The notes under the pieces were generated by a model that worked only from the letters and a program-made list of their open reading frames with translations, ran no database searches and had not been told where the DNA came from. Positions 33,901 through 47,100 of a stretch of 64,000 nucleotides of DNA are shown one piece after another; position 1 is the stretch's first letter; each line of letters opens with the position of its first letter. Origin of the DNA: a virus; the IMG/VR virus record IMGVR_UViG_3300028423_001161, positions 16,668-80,667 of that record. One strand, 5' to 3'. The position numbers and the translations under genes were made by a program.

Positions 33901-35160
33901 GAAGACGGCACTGGCGTGTTCACCTATGGCAGAATTCAAGACCAGAATCTCTTGAATCTAGACAGCGGCAGCAGAGACAAGTTGGTTGTGGAGTATGTAA
34001 CCAATCGCCAACAGCTGGAAGACCCAATCAAGTGGGAGATCTCAGATGTATATCGTGAGCCAGACGGATACACTGACCCCAGAAAGGTCCGTGTGTCTCC
34101 CTTGGACAGCGACGGTGACTTGGTGCCTGATAGACCTAGACAGTTCACAGAGTTTGTGGACAGTACCAATTTGGTGTTGTTTGAAACGTTTCAAGACATT
34201 GACGGTTTCGCCAGCGATCGTCCTGTTAGCGGCGTAATAGTTGATTGGCGCAACGAAGATGAGATCTCAGTGACTTCTGAGACAATCACCGCAGGCGCAA
34301 CCAGCATCACACGCTCACTGTCTGGCATCGACTGGCTGTTGTTGAAAAACCGCCAACTGGCATCTCAGCTAGAAGATCGTGTGCGTGCTCGTGGCATGGT
34401 AATTTATGCTGAGGAAGAAGACACAGTGTATGAACTAACACCAAGCAGCACACAGCCCAACACAGATATCAAACTGGTTGAAACCGATGAGTACTATGTG
34501 CGTCCGGGTCGGGGCGCCACGCAAAACACAGAGAATTTAGATCCACAGCCTGGTGTGATACGCTGGGAGCATGTGGCACCCAATGATGTGAGAATCGATC
34601 CCAGCATCTCTAATATTGTAGAGATGATTGTGCTCACCACCAGCTACTATGATCGGGTGAGACGCTGGCAGGCCAGACCTGTTGATGAGTTTCCTTTGGA
34701 ACCCACCAGCGATCAACTCAGCGTGGAGTTTGAGAACCTCAACGAGTTCAAGAGCGCCAGTGATGTGCTGGCATTTCGCAGTGCACAATATCGTCTGCTG
34801 TTTGGGCCGCAGGCTGATCCAGAGTATCAGGCCAGATTCCGAGTGGTCAAACTCAGTGACCAGTTCAGCGACAATGAACTAAAAACCAGAATTATCTCTA
34901 CCATAAATGAATACTTTGATGTGGACAACTGGGATTTTGGCGAAACATTCTATTTCACAGAACTCAGCACCTATATTCATCAGAGATTGGGCAGTGCTAT
35001 TGGCAGCATTGTGATACTGCCCAAGCGAACCACAGGCAGATTGGGTGAACTGTTTCAGGTACAGAGTGATCCCAATGAGCTGTTTATCAGCACAGCCACA
35101 GTAAATGACATTGAGATTGTAAGCAGACTAGACAATCAAACACTCAGAGTTGATAGGTAA
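30973..35160 (+). CDS. gp6: Baseplate wedge protein gp6, enlarged
   Basis: A 1395-residue homologue of T4 gp6, a ring-forming wedge core protein. The N-terminal part (DFDSIRSAMVEYIRTNFPEN, then ESSEFIAIIEMLAYLSQSLAFRMDVNTRENFL, residues about 37-88) and the region near residues 345-460 (GTDGIRLRFADGNFGNVPTG, VNAQDYNVFP) are conserved. The C-terminal 150 residues (YRLLFGPQADPEYQ, TRIISTINEYFDVDNWDFGE, TELSTYIHQRLGSAIGSIVI) are the baseplate J-like end. It is about twice the length of T4 gp6 (660); the extra residues lie mostly between about 560 and 1230. It is translationally coupled to gp25. Confidence 0.9.
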   Translation: MTVRRQQALFAAEDWKIAYKAYSQIDFQAYDFDSIRSAMVEYIRTNFPENFNDYVESSEFIAIIEMLAYLSQSLAFRMDVNTRENFLETAESRESVFNLARMLGYNAKRNIPASGLMKIVSVKTTEPIQDSLGNDLNNRTVFWNDANNSQSYEQFLLIMNAAMSKTNRFTSPIKQGTVGGVRTELYQFNTPANSPITFNFDLRINGVNRNFNVVNPDFEDNSNFLERHPDPTNLFNMIYRNDGKGVDSIDTGFFVFVRQGTLNFVDFNYTTPLENRLEDIAVQNINENDVYLQEITGSGLVLNKWEKISNIVGQTLNYNSKELDNRNLYAIENRGTDGIRLRFADGNFGNVPTGIYRFWHRISDPSRYVVQPENARNISVSIPYEDLEGRPQSLTVTFSLQRAIGNSLPAESINAIKQRAPQVYYTQNRMVNAQDYNVFPESQSDNITKIRAINRTHAGHSRYIESNDPTGTFYNVDTFADDAYLYLEDSKITQSVIIDNTTTPTEVVTGVLPNLLKELSVNNFVYQSMRDAWTNIDPDIFRFRIEDNVVWNPQPAASSGKTGFLTETFSGAGEINVLTNQSTLSNGQRFMETRFLKDNAFLKFVDPDNPTDYKWSRITEVLNNGRLSAGLVTSRGPWTLSEEVPASWQLIDTIVTLRKLFTNAEAQAIEDAIRERRTFGIGYDLSSDTWYVIPGTDINTADRTGNFAITDVNVRTGSSWLLLMEYVEQSMADSANYMYNLTMRGENYVVQSRDDLKFYNVKDIKVLDRTGQSSQDTITFTTVNTRPGDAETFEWIGSAWRNQELLTEHPTRGLRVDLPLKTRDTSWQDIETKWQSNFGIIKNKGTLETTLTDPIQLVNESTVPLNTYHPVGAFSSDSNVVVANNVGRIQTLPSAINVTFTANTFGDTSVIGTYNGQRGILYKQNSLNSNSEEIFFAPADGGPAISLGSEPDPGTVNLGTSPDANNVGQITVVTDNEDGTGVFTYGRIQDQNLLNLDSGSRDKLVVEYVTNRQQLEDPIKWEISDVYREPDGYTDPRKVRVSPLDSDGDLVPDRPRQFTEFVDSTNLVLFETFQDIDGFASDRPVSGVIVDWRNEDEISVTSETITAGATSITRSLSGIDWLLLKNRQLASQLEDRVRARGMVIYAEEEDTVYELTPSSTQPNTDIKLVETDEYYVRPGRGATQNTENLDPQPGVIRWEHVAPNDVRIDPSISNIVEMIVLTTSYYDRVRRWQARPVDEFPLEPTSDQLSVEFENLNEFKSASDVLAFRSAQYRLLFGPQADPEYQARFRVVKLSDQFSDNELKTRIISTINEYFDVDNWDFGETFYFTELSTYIHQRLGSAIGSIVILPKRTTGRLGELFQVQSDPNELFISTATVNDIEIVSRLDNQTLRVDR

Positions 35161-35174
35161 AAGGCAACCAACAC

Positions 35175-38100
35175 ATGGCAGATAAAAAGATCTACAAACG
35201 CTTACCGGCAGTACTACAAACAACAGCAATCAAGAATTTCTTTGAGAGCACAGTAGAACAACTGTTTAGCAAGAGCAATGTTGACAACATTCAAGGTTTT
35301 ATAGGCTCCCAGCGCAGTGAGGACGCCGGCGCATCAGGCACATATCTACCAGAGCCCAGCATAACCAAGAGGTTCTATGGTTTGTCGCCCACTGTGAACA
35401 CACTGAATCCCGACACTGGTGACAGCGAAAACTTGATTTACTATGACGAACTTGTTGATATACTCAAGACCTATGGTGTAGATGTTAGAGATCATAACAA
35501 AATTTTCTCAGAGAATTATAGCACATTCTTGCCGCCCATTGACATTGACAAGTTTGTAAACTACTCAGAATACTACTGGGCACCCAAAGGCCCCAGCACC
35601 ATAGTGGTTCAAGGAACTCTAGAACATCCCGTTGATGTTGACCGTGATGTGCTAGGACAAACACAGTTCACACCACCGGGTGGCGTGCCATTTCGCAATG
35701 GCATGATTGTGGAATTCGGCGGCGATTTTGTTATTCCCAACACACGCTTGGGTGTAGAGTACATTGTGGAAGGTGTAGGAGAAAGCATTTTCTTTGTGCC
35801 CAAGGCAGACAACTTCAGCACACGTTTCAGCACACCCGGCGAAGATCAGTTTGATCTTGGACTCGAAGACACAGATGACACTGTGGAAACAGTTCACAGT
35901 TCTGCAGACTACCTCAGCAATGTAGAGATACTCAGTGGCGGTGTAGGCTATGTAGAACCCAAGCTGTTTGTGTACGACAACCCTTTGGTCAGTGTCACAG
36001 ACAACAGCGGAGACAATATCAGTGCGCTCACACCATACTGGCAAGATGACCCTGCCAATGTGGATTTACGAACCACAGATCCCAGCACTGGTTTACAGAA
36101 TGCTAACCTCATAAGCCTTGCGAGCATTGTTGACTATGAGACTCAACAGGGCATTCTCACAGAGTATGACACCGTGAAAGCTCTCTATGACAACAGTGAA
36201 CTACGCACAGGTTCTGTGGCAGAGTTTGATCTTGGTGTGGATTCAGATCATAGCATCACAGATGTAGATATCACCAACAACAACAGCAGTGATCCCAAGC
36301 ATCTGTACAGTGGCCAAGTACGCTATGTGCTCTATGACAAGCTAGTAGAACATCAAGCAAACCTATCACTCACTGCCGAACAAGCCACCGGCAACAGCAC
36401 ACCACAGGTGTTTGAGACCAGCGAGTTTGTGCTTGACAGTGTCACAGACATCAAAGTTGGACAACAGATAACAGGTTTATTCAAGGGCATTGTAAAAAAC
36501 ATTACTCCTGCTAGCAGAATCATAGAGCTGGAAGAACCAGTGCCTGTGACAGTTGGCATGTTTTCTCAGGATAGTACTCTGAGATTTCAGGGTCGTGGTT
36601 TTTCAGCAGACCTGAGATTTGACGATGTGCACACTGTCACAGAAGGCTCTGTGGTTACCATACTTGAATCTCAGCGTAAACCAGGTGTGAATCCCAACAA
36701 CTTCAATGACTATTATGTGATCAATGCACTGCCTGGTTTTGACCAAGACGGTGGGCCGCCGTGGAGCGGCACAGACACGCAGGAAGTGTCAGACTACCTC
36801 TTACAACAACGCGGCGCAACCAACCGCAACGTGTGGAGTCGTGTAAACTTCTGGTATCATCGTCAAAACTTCGTAGATGCAGGCGACGAGTTGCCTCCTG
36901 TGAGTCAACGAGCCAAACGTCCTATCATTGAGTTTGATAGAAACTTGGAACTCTACAATCACGGCACAAACAGTCTAGGCTTTGTGAACACAGCATCCAC
37001 AGAGCTTACCTTGGATGATATCAACGGTCGTCCGTCGGGCTTTCTCATCGATGGCGTGCCCACCGAAAATGCCAGCTTTATTTTCCCAGAAGGCAAGGTT
37101 GAGGATATTAAGTATGTGTATACCACAACCACAGTGCAAGATGATGTGGAAATAACGTTCAGCGACCCAGCTAATCCAGATCCCAGCAACATTGAAATTG
37201 CTGTTGTGGGCAACGTCACGCTTGGCGGTTTTGCTGAAAACGGATATGTTGACAGCATTGAGATCATCGACCCTGGTGCCAACTATACCAGCAATGTGGA
37301 AGTGGTTATCTCTCACAGTGCAGGACGAGATGCACAAGCAACTGCTGTGGTAGATGGCAGCGGCAGTATCACAGAAATACTGCTGTTTGACAGGACTCCT
37401 GAATCTGTGAGCTATGACGGTGAGTATGTCAATGTGAGATTCAACGGCAGCCACGGCCTCAGCGACGGAGACACAGTAAATGTGATCGGCGCTGATCCCT
37501 CTGAGTACAACGGAACGTATCAGATCATTGTGACATCCAGCAACGAGTTTTTGTATTTGCCCAAAATTAGGCCTAGTGCCGACACAGCAAGCACATTGCC
37601 CACTGTGAAAACAGGCGGTCGCAGCTACTATGAAACTGGCCTTGTGAGAGTTACACGTCTCCCTGATCCTAATCTAAATCCCGAAGACGCTGTTGATGGC
37701 GATGAAAATTTTGTACCCTTGGAAGCACAACCAGGAGATATTGTGCAGGTCACTGGTGGCAGTGTGGCACTTGGACGTGAGTATGTTTTTGAAAGCACCG
37801 AGTGGAGTGTGGCACAGGAAAAAGTCACTGTGAACCAAGCGCCGCTGTTTAATCTCTATGACACCTCAGGTCGTTATCTAGGCGACAATGGTGTATATCC
37901 CAACAACAACTTTGCAGGTTCTAAGATATTTGGCTATGCAACCACAGCGCCAGACAGTGATTCTGTGCTGGGCACACAGCCAGACACAGAGCTAGGTTTT
38001 CCAGTGGTGTTCAAACAGTTCAAAGCCACCAGTGAAATTGTGTTTGAAAATTATTTGGATACCAGCAGTTACAGTTATAGGCCACTGGGAGCAGACAGTG

Positions 38101-41100
38101 ATCTTGATGTCACTGGCTACTACTATTACAAACTGTTAACCGAGCCCGTGGGTTATCACAGTGCATGGAAAGTGGTCGATGATCGCAGCACACAGAGAAT
38201 CTACACTGTTTACAACATCACACAGATCGAAGTAGATCAACAGCGTGTGAATTATTTTGTAGGCTGTTTGCCTGAGCTTGATAGCTCTGCGCCCAGCGGC
38301 TATGACATACGTGTGAGAGTCAACGGAGAAATACGCACAGACTACACCTATGGCACCACACAAAGCGGCTACATTGACTTTGAGAGCTTTGATCTGTCAG
38401 CTGGCGATCTACTGGAAATCGATGCCTATGGCGAGGAAGGCCTTTTTGACATCAACACAGCCAGCAAGTATGAATTGCCATTGGGTTGGAGTAGAAATCC
38501 CGAAAACCAAGACATATTGTATACTAGCGAACCAGAATTTCTGGAACATTTTCGCAGATATCTAAGTGATCAACCAGGCTTCCGGGGCGATGTGTTTGCC
38601 AACAACAACAGTTCTAGTATCCCGTTGAATCCGAGGCATGCTACCGAGATTGTAAACACCACACAAGACATCATGCTGGGTGCATTTCTCATTGACGATC
38701 AACCTCACAACTTGGTTGATGCACTGAGATTTACTGCATTGGAGTACAGCAAATACAAGAACCGGGTGCAAGCAGAAATTGATCGCTACAATCAACTCAA
38801 CAACATTGACAGTCTTGGTGTTGACGCAGTGCTAGAGCAGGTGCTGAGAAATGTGATCAGTTTCAAAGTGGGCAACGAAGTTTTCAATAGAACCTATGTG
38901 ATGCCGTTTGGTGACAACTATGAAGAAGAAACTTTCACAGTTGCACTAAATCAAACAGACTTTGTGTTGTCTACATCACTGGACTTTAATCAACTGGAAA
39001 ACACATTGTTGGTGTTTCACAATGGCAACTTGCTGAGAATTGACAACTGCTATGTGTTGTCAGATCATGCGCCTATTACTATCACAGTTCAAAATGAAGT
39101 GGGACTACAGCCCGGCGATACCATCACAGCACGTATCTACAACAGTGAGCGCGACAGTGCACAGTGCCCGCCAACGCCAAGCACCATGGGATTATTTCCA
39201 CTGTACATTCCTACTATACTGGTGGATGACAGCTATCAGACTCCGGTGGAAGTGATACTGGGTCACGACGGCAGTCGCACACCAATCAAAGGTGACAGCA
39301 GAGATCACATATTACTGGAATATGAGAAACGCATCTACAATGCTGCCAAGAAAGAATTCCGAGAAGCCAACAGTTTGCCAGAGTACAATCTAGCAAATGT
39401 GCGTGCAGGGGCATTCCGAGACACTGGATATGCATACACAGAGTTCTATGATCTAATGCGCAACAGCTTTTCGCGTTGGACTGTGGATAACACAGTGGAT
39501 GCAGTGACCAACGAATACTTTGACTTAGACAACGAATTCACCTGGAATTATGGTACACAGGCTCTTCCAGGACACTGGCGTGGTATCTATGAATACTACT
39601 ACGACACTGTGAGACCTCACACACATCCCTGGGAGATGCTGGGCTTCACAGAAGAGCCACTGTGGTGGGACACAGAGTATACCAGACAAGAAATCAATCA
39701 GCGAGATGAGGTGATTTCAATCTTGTCCTATGGCCCCGACAACACACGTCTGTGGCAGGATCTGGAACAGGGCATTATTCGGCAGGGTCCCAGAGAAAAC
39801 TTCTCCGACGGTAGATATTTACTTGATAATCCATATCGCAGGGTTGGCCTTAGTGAAATTATTCCTGTGGACAACAATGGCGAGTTGATATCTCCTTTCC
39901 GTTTGTTCAGCACAGGCACCACGCAGATATTAGAGCAGTGGCAAAATTCTGTGACTGGCAACAACGATCCTGACTATGCGTTCCGCACCAGCAGTTTTCA
40001 GCAAGTAAACAGCTTGAATGTGAGCTATGACACATCAGGCGGTATCAGCGGCAACGGCAATGTGTATGTGAGTACCACAGAAAACTCTGTGAGTATTCCG
40101 CGCAAAGACCTCAATGTGCTTGTTCGAGACGAATCGCCTATGCCCGATGACAAAATTGTTGCTGTGTTGGTAAATGGTGAACCAGTGTACGGCATCAAGT
40201 CGCCAGACAGCTGGAACAACCAAGATGTGTGGCACTACAATCTAGGCTACGATTACACCCTGCAAGACCAACTGAGGGTGATCACACCTCAGGTGTTAGG
40301 CATCAGCAACTGGGACAGTGAATCACACTCCCCCGTGGTGGGCTGGGCATCTGATGGCTTGCCTATCTACGGTCCATATGGCTATGAAGATCCCAGTGAT
40401 AGCAACAGCAGCATTGTTGCTATTCGCTCGCCTTGGGTGTTACGTGAAGCCAACAACAGGCAGATCAACCCCGGCGGTGCACACACTGGTGTTTTCATTG
40501 AAGATTACAAATATGATGCCACACTAAGCGGACAACCAGGTTATACAGGAAAACACAATCAGAGATACGGCGTAACACCTGACAGCCCCACACAGCCAAT
40601 CTACTACTATGTGCTCACTGTGGATGAAAATCTAGAACCTGCATTTCCCTATCATGTGGGCGGTGGCACCACAAATGTAGACCAATGGGCAAACAACTAT
40701 TTCAGCACAGCACCTCTCAGAGGACGTATCTCAGATGTGCTAGTGCAAGAGCAAGGTGCTCTCTATGATCCTGCAAACACCACTATTGCAATCACCGACA
40801 GCAATGGCAATGACACAGCAACAGCAAATGCTGTGATAGAGGATGGACACATTGTTGATGTGGTTGTCACAGATGCAGGCAGTGGTTACAGCGAAGCACA
40901 GGCCACAGTGGTTGATTCATCGGGATCGGGTGTGCGTGCCAAGCTGGATGTGGTGGTTAGCACCAGCGATAACAGCACAGGCAACAGTTTTGTAAACACA
41001 GATGCCACAGCCAGCATAGTCAGTGTGCTAGATACACAATTGGTCAGAGACGGCAATGAAATCAGCAACAACTGGAAGTTTGGCGATGTTGCACCTGCAG

Positions 41101-44100
41101 AGTATGCTTGGCGCAGCACTGAACAATATCCATTTGCTGTAGCAGAAGCACTGTTGCTGGCCAAGCCGGGCAGGTTTGCTAGAATATTCAGCGAGCCCAG
41201 CAAACTGCATAGACCAGACATCGACCGACGCATGCTGTTAAATCGAGACACCAACAAACGCTGGCAGTTCCTGGATCCTGCTCAGTTTTCTGTGCATGGC
41301 GACATTGACAACAACGGTAATTTTGTCACCAATGTGGGCTACACACAGTTTATCAACAGTTGGCTCAAGTTCCAGGGTCTTGACACAGATGTGGATTTTG
41401 TGCCCAAACTGAGAACACTCAACATGAAACTGTCTCATCGCATGAGTGGTTACATCGACAAAGACACACTCACTGTGAGAACAGATCAGTACAGCAATGA
41501 TGGTAATGCCACCAGCTTGATTGTGCCGCAGAAAAACATATCAGTGGCAGTTCACAGCTCGCCTAATAAAACGCGCAACTTCTACAGTGGTGTGCAGATA
41601 GAAAAAACTCTAGGCGGTTATCGTCTACGGGGCTATGACAGAAATCAAGGCTATTTCAGCATCTTGGAAAGCGACCAAACTGGTCCCAGGCAGAGAGTCA
41701 CTGTCGGCGGTGAGCCTGCCAGCTATGTGCCATGGGAGCCAAATCAAACCTATCGCAAAGATGCCATTGTTGAACGCCTAGGCAATTTTTATCAGGCCAA
41801 ACTCACAGTGAGCTCAGGCACAGAGTTTGACAAGTCACTGTGGACACGTTTGCCTAGTCTGCCACAAATTGGTGGTGCAACCAGCACGCTCTATCAGAGA
41901 ACCACAGGCCGCACACTGAGAGTAAACTACGAAACTGAATTTGACAGCATAGATCAAGTCTATGATTTCTTGATTAGCTTGGGTAGATATCAACAGAGAA
42001 GCGGCTATGACTTTGGCGACTACGATGAAGCAATTGCTGATGTCAGAGACTGGAGTTATGCTGCCAAGCAATTTTTGTTCTGGACCACAGGACAATGGGA
42101 AGTTGGCAACACTCTTGAACTATCTCCCTTGGCTCCGCGCGTTGCATTTTCAGTGCCCACAGGATTTATTTCCAAGATCAATAGGAGCGACAGAGAACAG
42201 TTCTCCGTTGTGAATGCTGCAGGGGCAGTGATTGATCCTCAGCAATGTGAAATTGTTCGACAAGATAATCGCATAGAGATTGCACCGCCAGCAGGTGATC
42301 AGATCTACGGTGTGCTGTTATACACCAAAGAAATCGAACATGCAATGACCTTAGACAATCTCACTGAGTTTGCTGATGTGATCTACAATCCGGTGATCAA
42401 TCAGAAACACTCGCGTCTCAAGGTCACAGGCACCCGAACCCGTAATTGGACAGGCAAATTGCTGTCTGAGGGTTTTGTGATTGACGAAGATGAACTCAAA
42501 CCCAACTTGGACAATCTTGCAGAGAGCCTTGGCAGATATCATGAGCTAGGTTTTATTCCTGTTGAAAAGCAGGTCTACGAACAGGCACGTGCACTGTTTG
42601 GCTACACAGACAGGGAGTACCTCAGAGAGCTTGACATCATAGATGATCAGCAGTTTGACTTCTACAAAGGCATGATACAGAGCAAAGGCACCGACAGCAG
42701 TCTCACTCGCATTGGTCGCAGCAAAACTGTAGCAGAAGGCAACATCTCTGTGTACAGTGAATGGGCACTGAGGGTTGCTGATTTCGGTGATACTGAGAGC
42801 GATCAAAGCCTCGAACTTCAAGTAAACAAATCAGACATTGTGCAGAATCCACAGTTGATCACACTGGCACTGCCCGAAGACATCACCAACAGTGTAGAGC
42901 GTATAGATGTGCTAGAAGCAAAATTTGTCTACACCAGCACACCCGAAATTGAGTTGCCGGCTCCGGCTGATCCAACTGGCACACAAGCTCTTGCCGCTGC
43001 CACACTAGACTCCACTGGCAAATTGAGTTCAATCACTGTAACTGAAGCAGGCAGTGGTTATGGTGCTAGCATTGGTGCAGACGTGATCGCTGCCAACGTG
43101 CTGGTGGACAGTGAAAGCACACGTTTTGTGGAAGTTGCAGCTACACCGCTTGCCAACAACATCATTGACTTTGATCAACCGGAAATTGTGTTTTCTGTGA
43201 CAGACAACATCAGTGGCGCAAACATTGACGCTGTAGTACCTGCCAACGGCAATGTGGTAATTGAGGATGTGCTCAGTGAAATCAACAGCAATGCACTAGT
43301 CAACAGTCATCTCACAATGCGTGCTTTTTCAAATCTCAACAACGGCAACGTGGTATACAATGTGAGACTAAGCGGCTCAGACTTTACAGTAACAGACGGC
43401 GCTAACATAGGTGTCGCCAATGGCAGCTATCAGCCCGTGCAGAAATACGCCATAGACACCGCAACCAACAGCGAACCTGAGATTGATATCAACGATGTTA
43501 CTGTGCTTGTCGACGGACAAGTGGTACCCAGTGCTCAAGGCAATGTTACAAACTGGACATTCTCGGCTTCTAACACAATCACAGTTACCAGTGATAGCGT
43601 TTATCCAGAGAATGCAAATGCCAATAGTTCGGCTTCATTTGCATTGGGAACAACTGTTACCAACATCGAAACTGACAGCAACGGCCGCTATAGGTATCTA
43701 GAACTTTACATCAACGGTGTGCGTGTTACAAATATTCGCAACGGATTGGGCGTAGATGCCAACACTGGCTTGCCGCTGTACAGTGGCACTGTGTATGAAA
43801 TTGTGGGCGGCAACACACTGCGTTTTCCAGACATCAATCTCATACCCAAACAAGCATTAGCAGAGCTCTATGATCCACCGTTGGAGCAGGCCATAGAATA
43901 CAATGAACAGCGTGAACTCTACTATGGTTTTAACAGCGACACAGAGTTCCGCTTGGTGGAAAAGGCCACTGTGGAGTTTGACAACAGCTATCAAGGCGAC
44001 CTGCCGGGCAAGACATTGAATATCCGTGTAACCAGCAAAGACCGTATTGCTGTGCGCACACAAACAGTGAGAAGTTTCGAAATAACACCAGATGCACAAG

Positions 44101-47100
44101 ATGATGATGTGTTGTTCATTGACATCGACAATGCAGACAAGTTTTTGAAACGTCCCAGCGATGTTGCAGACAAAGGCCTCTGGCCAACCATGTCGGCAGT
44201 TGATGCCAGTGGGGTCACAGATTCGCGTTATCCCACAATACGCAATTCTGGCTATGTCAATGCAAGCAATGTGAATTTTCAAGCCTATGACATAGGCAGT
44301 TTGCCTGATCTCTTCAGCGACGATGTGATTATCAAGCCTGACAGCGGAGACCTAATTCACATTGCGGTCAGCGAAAATCGAGACTGGAATGTGTATCGCA
44401 TGTCACAGGTAAACACCAATGAGAGTTTCTTGTTCCGCAACGAAGACGGTGATGTTAGCCTATACACAGATGTAAGCCTGTTTAACTTCTTGGACGGTAA
44501 TCAAATTGGCGAAGATAACACAGGCAGGTTCTTGGATTATGTGCTCACATTGAAAAATGCCAACATCAGTGATACTGTGGTTGTGTGGCGCAATGAGGAT
44601 ATTGTGCAGGCACAACAGTACGATCTCAGAGAGTTTGAGGCGCCCAGAATGGTTGAAGCACGTATCGCCAGCATTGGACCTGCAGATCTCACAGAAATCA
44701 CAGATCTCCAGCCCGCAACGTCACGCACACTGCAGAATCTTACACTAACACCGTTGGACAACACCAGCAACACAGTGTTGGTAACATCACCAGACTTAGG
44801 TGATCTCAGAGAAGGCGATGCTGTGCAGTTGATTGACAATGTGGGAATTTCCTATGTGTCAGAAGCCAAACACACAGTGGACACAGGCAACAACACAATC
44901 ACAATGAGTGCACAAACTGTGGAATCTATTAGTGTTGACAGCAACGGCGACGGCTATGATTTTGTGCCCAATGTAACTGTTGACACAGGCACTGCAGAAG
45001 GCAACACACAGGCAGTTGCAGTTGTAGCAGGCTCCATCGACAGTGTTGATATCTCAGGTACCTCAGATCACAGTGAAGCTGACGCTTATCTCACGGGCCC
45101 GGGCAACAATGCCGATATTCAAGTAGACATTGTTGACGGCAGTGTCACTGCAATCAACATCATAGACCCGGGTTCAGAGTACAACACAAGTGCTCTGCCC
45201 TCTGTGTCCATTGAATCGCCTGCAAACGGTGTTACTGCTAATGCAGAGGTTACTTCTGATGACATTGATGATACCACAGGCAGCTTGCTGAGAATCAGAG
45301 TAACAGACCCGGGTTCTGGATACACAGCAAGTCAAAGACCCAATGTAACCATCGATCCGTCGCCCACAGGCAACGACGCCACAGCATCAGCTGTGATCAC
45401 AGGCAACATTGCTGTTGATGTCATAGACGGCGGCAACGGTTATGTGGTTGGAGACAGCAATATTGAAGTCGTTGGCAATGGCACTTATGCTGATGCCTCA
45501 TTGAATATCACAGGAAGTGTGAATCAAGTGCTAGTGCAAAACACTGCAGTGGGTTACACCGGTGTGCCTGATGTGACCATTGAAGCACCTCTCAGTGGCA
45601 ACACAGCCACAGCAACCGCAGTGATGAACACTGGCGTTGACCGTATACAAGAAGCTGCAAACATCAGCTCAGACGGCAATGTGTATGTGTCACTGACAGG
45701 CAATGTGAGTTTTGTAACAGCAGGCAACAGCAATGCCGATCTTACGCAACGTGATCTAGACAATGTGCGTCAGGCAAGACTGATACTGGCTAACAGCTAT
45801 TTGGTTGAAAACCTTGATGCCAACACGGGCACATTTGAGCTTGCGGACACTGTGTTCTCAGATACTCAACCTTTGGGCGAGTTTGTGCTGTCTGCAAATG
45901 CCACAACCTCAGATAACAGCATTGTAATACAAGGTACTCCGGGTCTAGTTGACGGAGACGTGGTATTTTACAACAGCAACGTGCTGGGTAATATCTCCGG
46001 TGTCACAGTAACCAATACCACCACCACTATCAACATGGACAGCAATCTCACTGCCAATGTGTCTGCTGGCGAACAAGTGTCAATTGTAGGCGACAGTGTG
46101 TGGCAAGAAGGAGTCATTGACGTCACAGGATACACTGTGAAGATACGCAGACAGTTCGAGCCCTTGGCCAGCAATGCTACCTATCACACAGTGAACAATC
46201 TCACATTAAACAGCTTTACCATTGAAAGTGCAAATGTCACTGACTCAGTGAATGCAATTGGCGTGCATCTCAATCAGTCAGAAATCACAGTGAACAATCA
46301 CAATCAACAGGTTGGCGATTTTGTGAGGCTGGATACCAACACAGTGTCTGGTCGCTATCAGATTCAGCGAATTCAAGGCAACACCATGGTGATAGATGCA
46401 CCGTTCCGCAGTGGTTTCACTGAAGGAAACATCATTGGCAGAGGGGTAGAGATCAAAACCACAAACCCACACACCATTACATCTGTGTATGCTGCCAACA
46501 ACAAGCGTGTGGCAGTGCACTTTGCTGAACCATTGTATTACAACAAGGTTTATCCTATCAGTCGTGTCACACCAGACAGTTTGATTGTGGACGGGTTTTG
46601 GCCTCAAGACGACACAGAGCATGTGTTCTATGAAGAACGCTATGGCACAGTGAACAGTGCAGAACCTTTGTTTGTGCCAGGCGATGCTAACTCAGCAGTG
46701 AGTGCCAACGCACTGTCGGCCACTAATGTCATAGAACTCAGCCGCAACAGCAGACTCAATGACATGGTTGCACACTATAGCAGTAACAGTGCAGTGATCA
46801 GCAGCAAGCATGTAACTGTGTTTGATCTATTCACGGATTCCGCAGGCACGCCACTGAGTGCAGTTCAACTAGTAGACGAACAGTCAGCAGGCAATACAGT
46901 GAACTATGTAAACACTGTGGCGGTTGTTGACCCTGAGGCACTGCCTGACAACAATGTCAGTGTAGAAGTAATGGTCACACGCCAAATACTGAGGTCAGAC
47001 AATAGATATCCTGTGTTAACCACATTGGACCACAATCGCATGTTTGTGAATGGTTCTGCTATTGAGATTGACAGCTATAATAATCCTGAAGCTCTAACTG

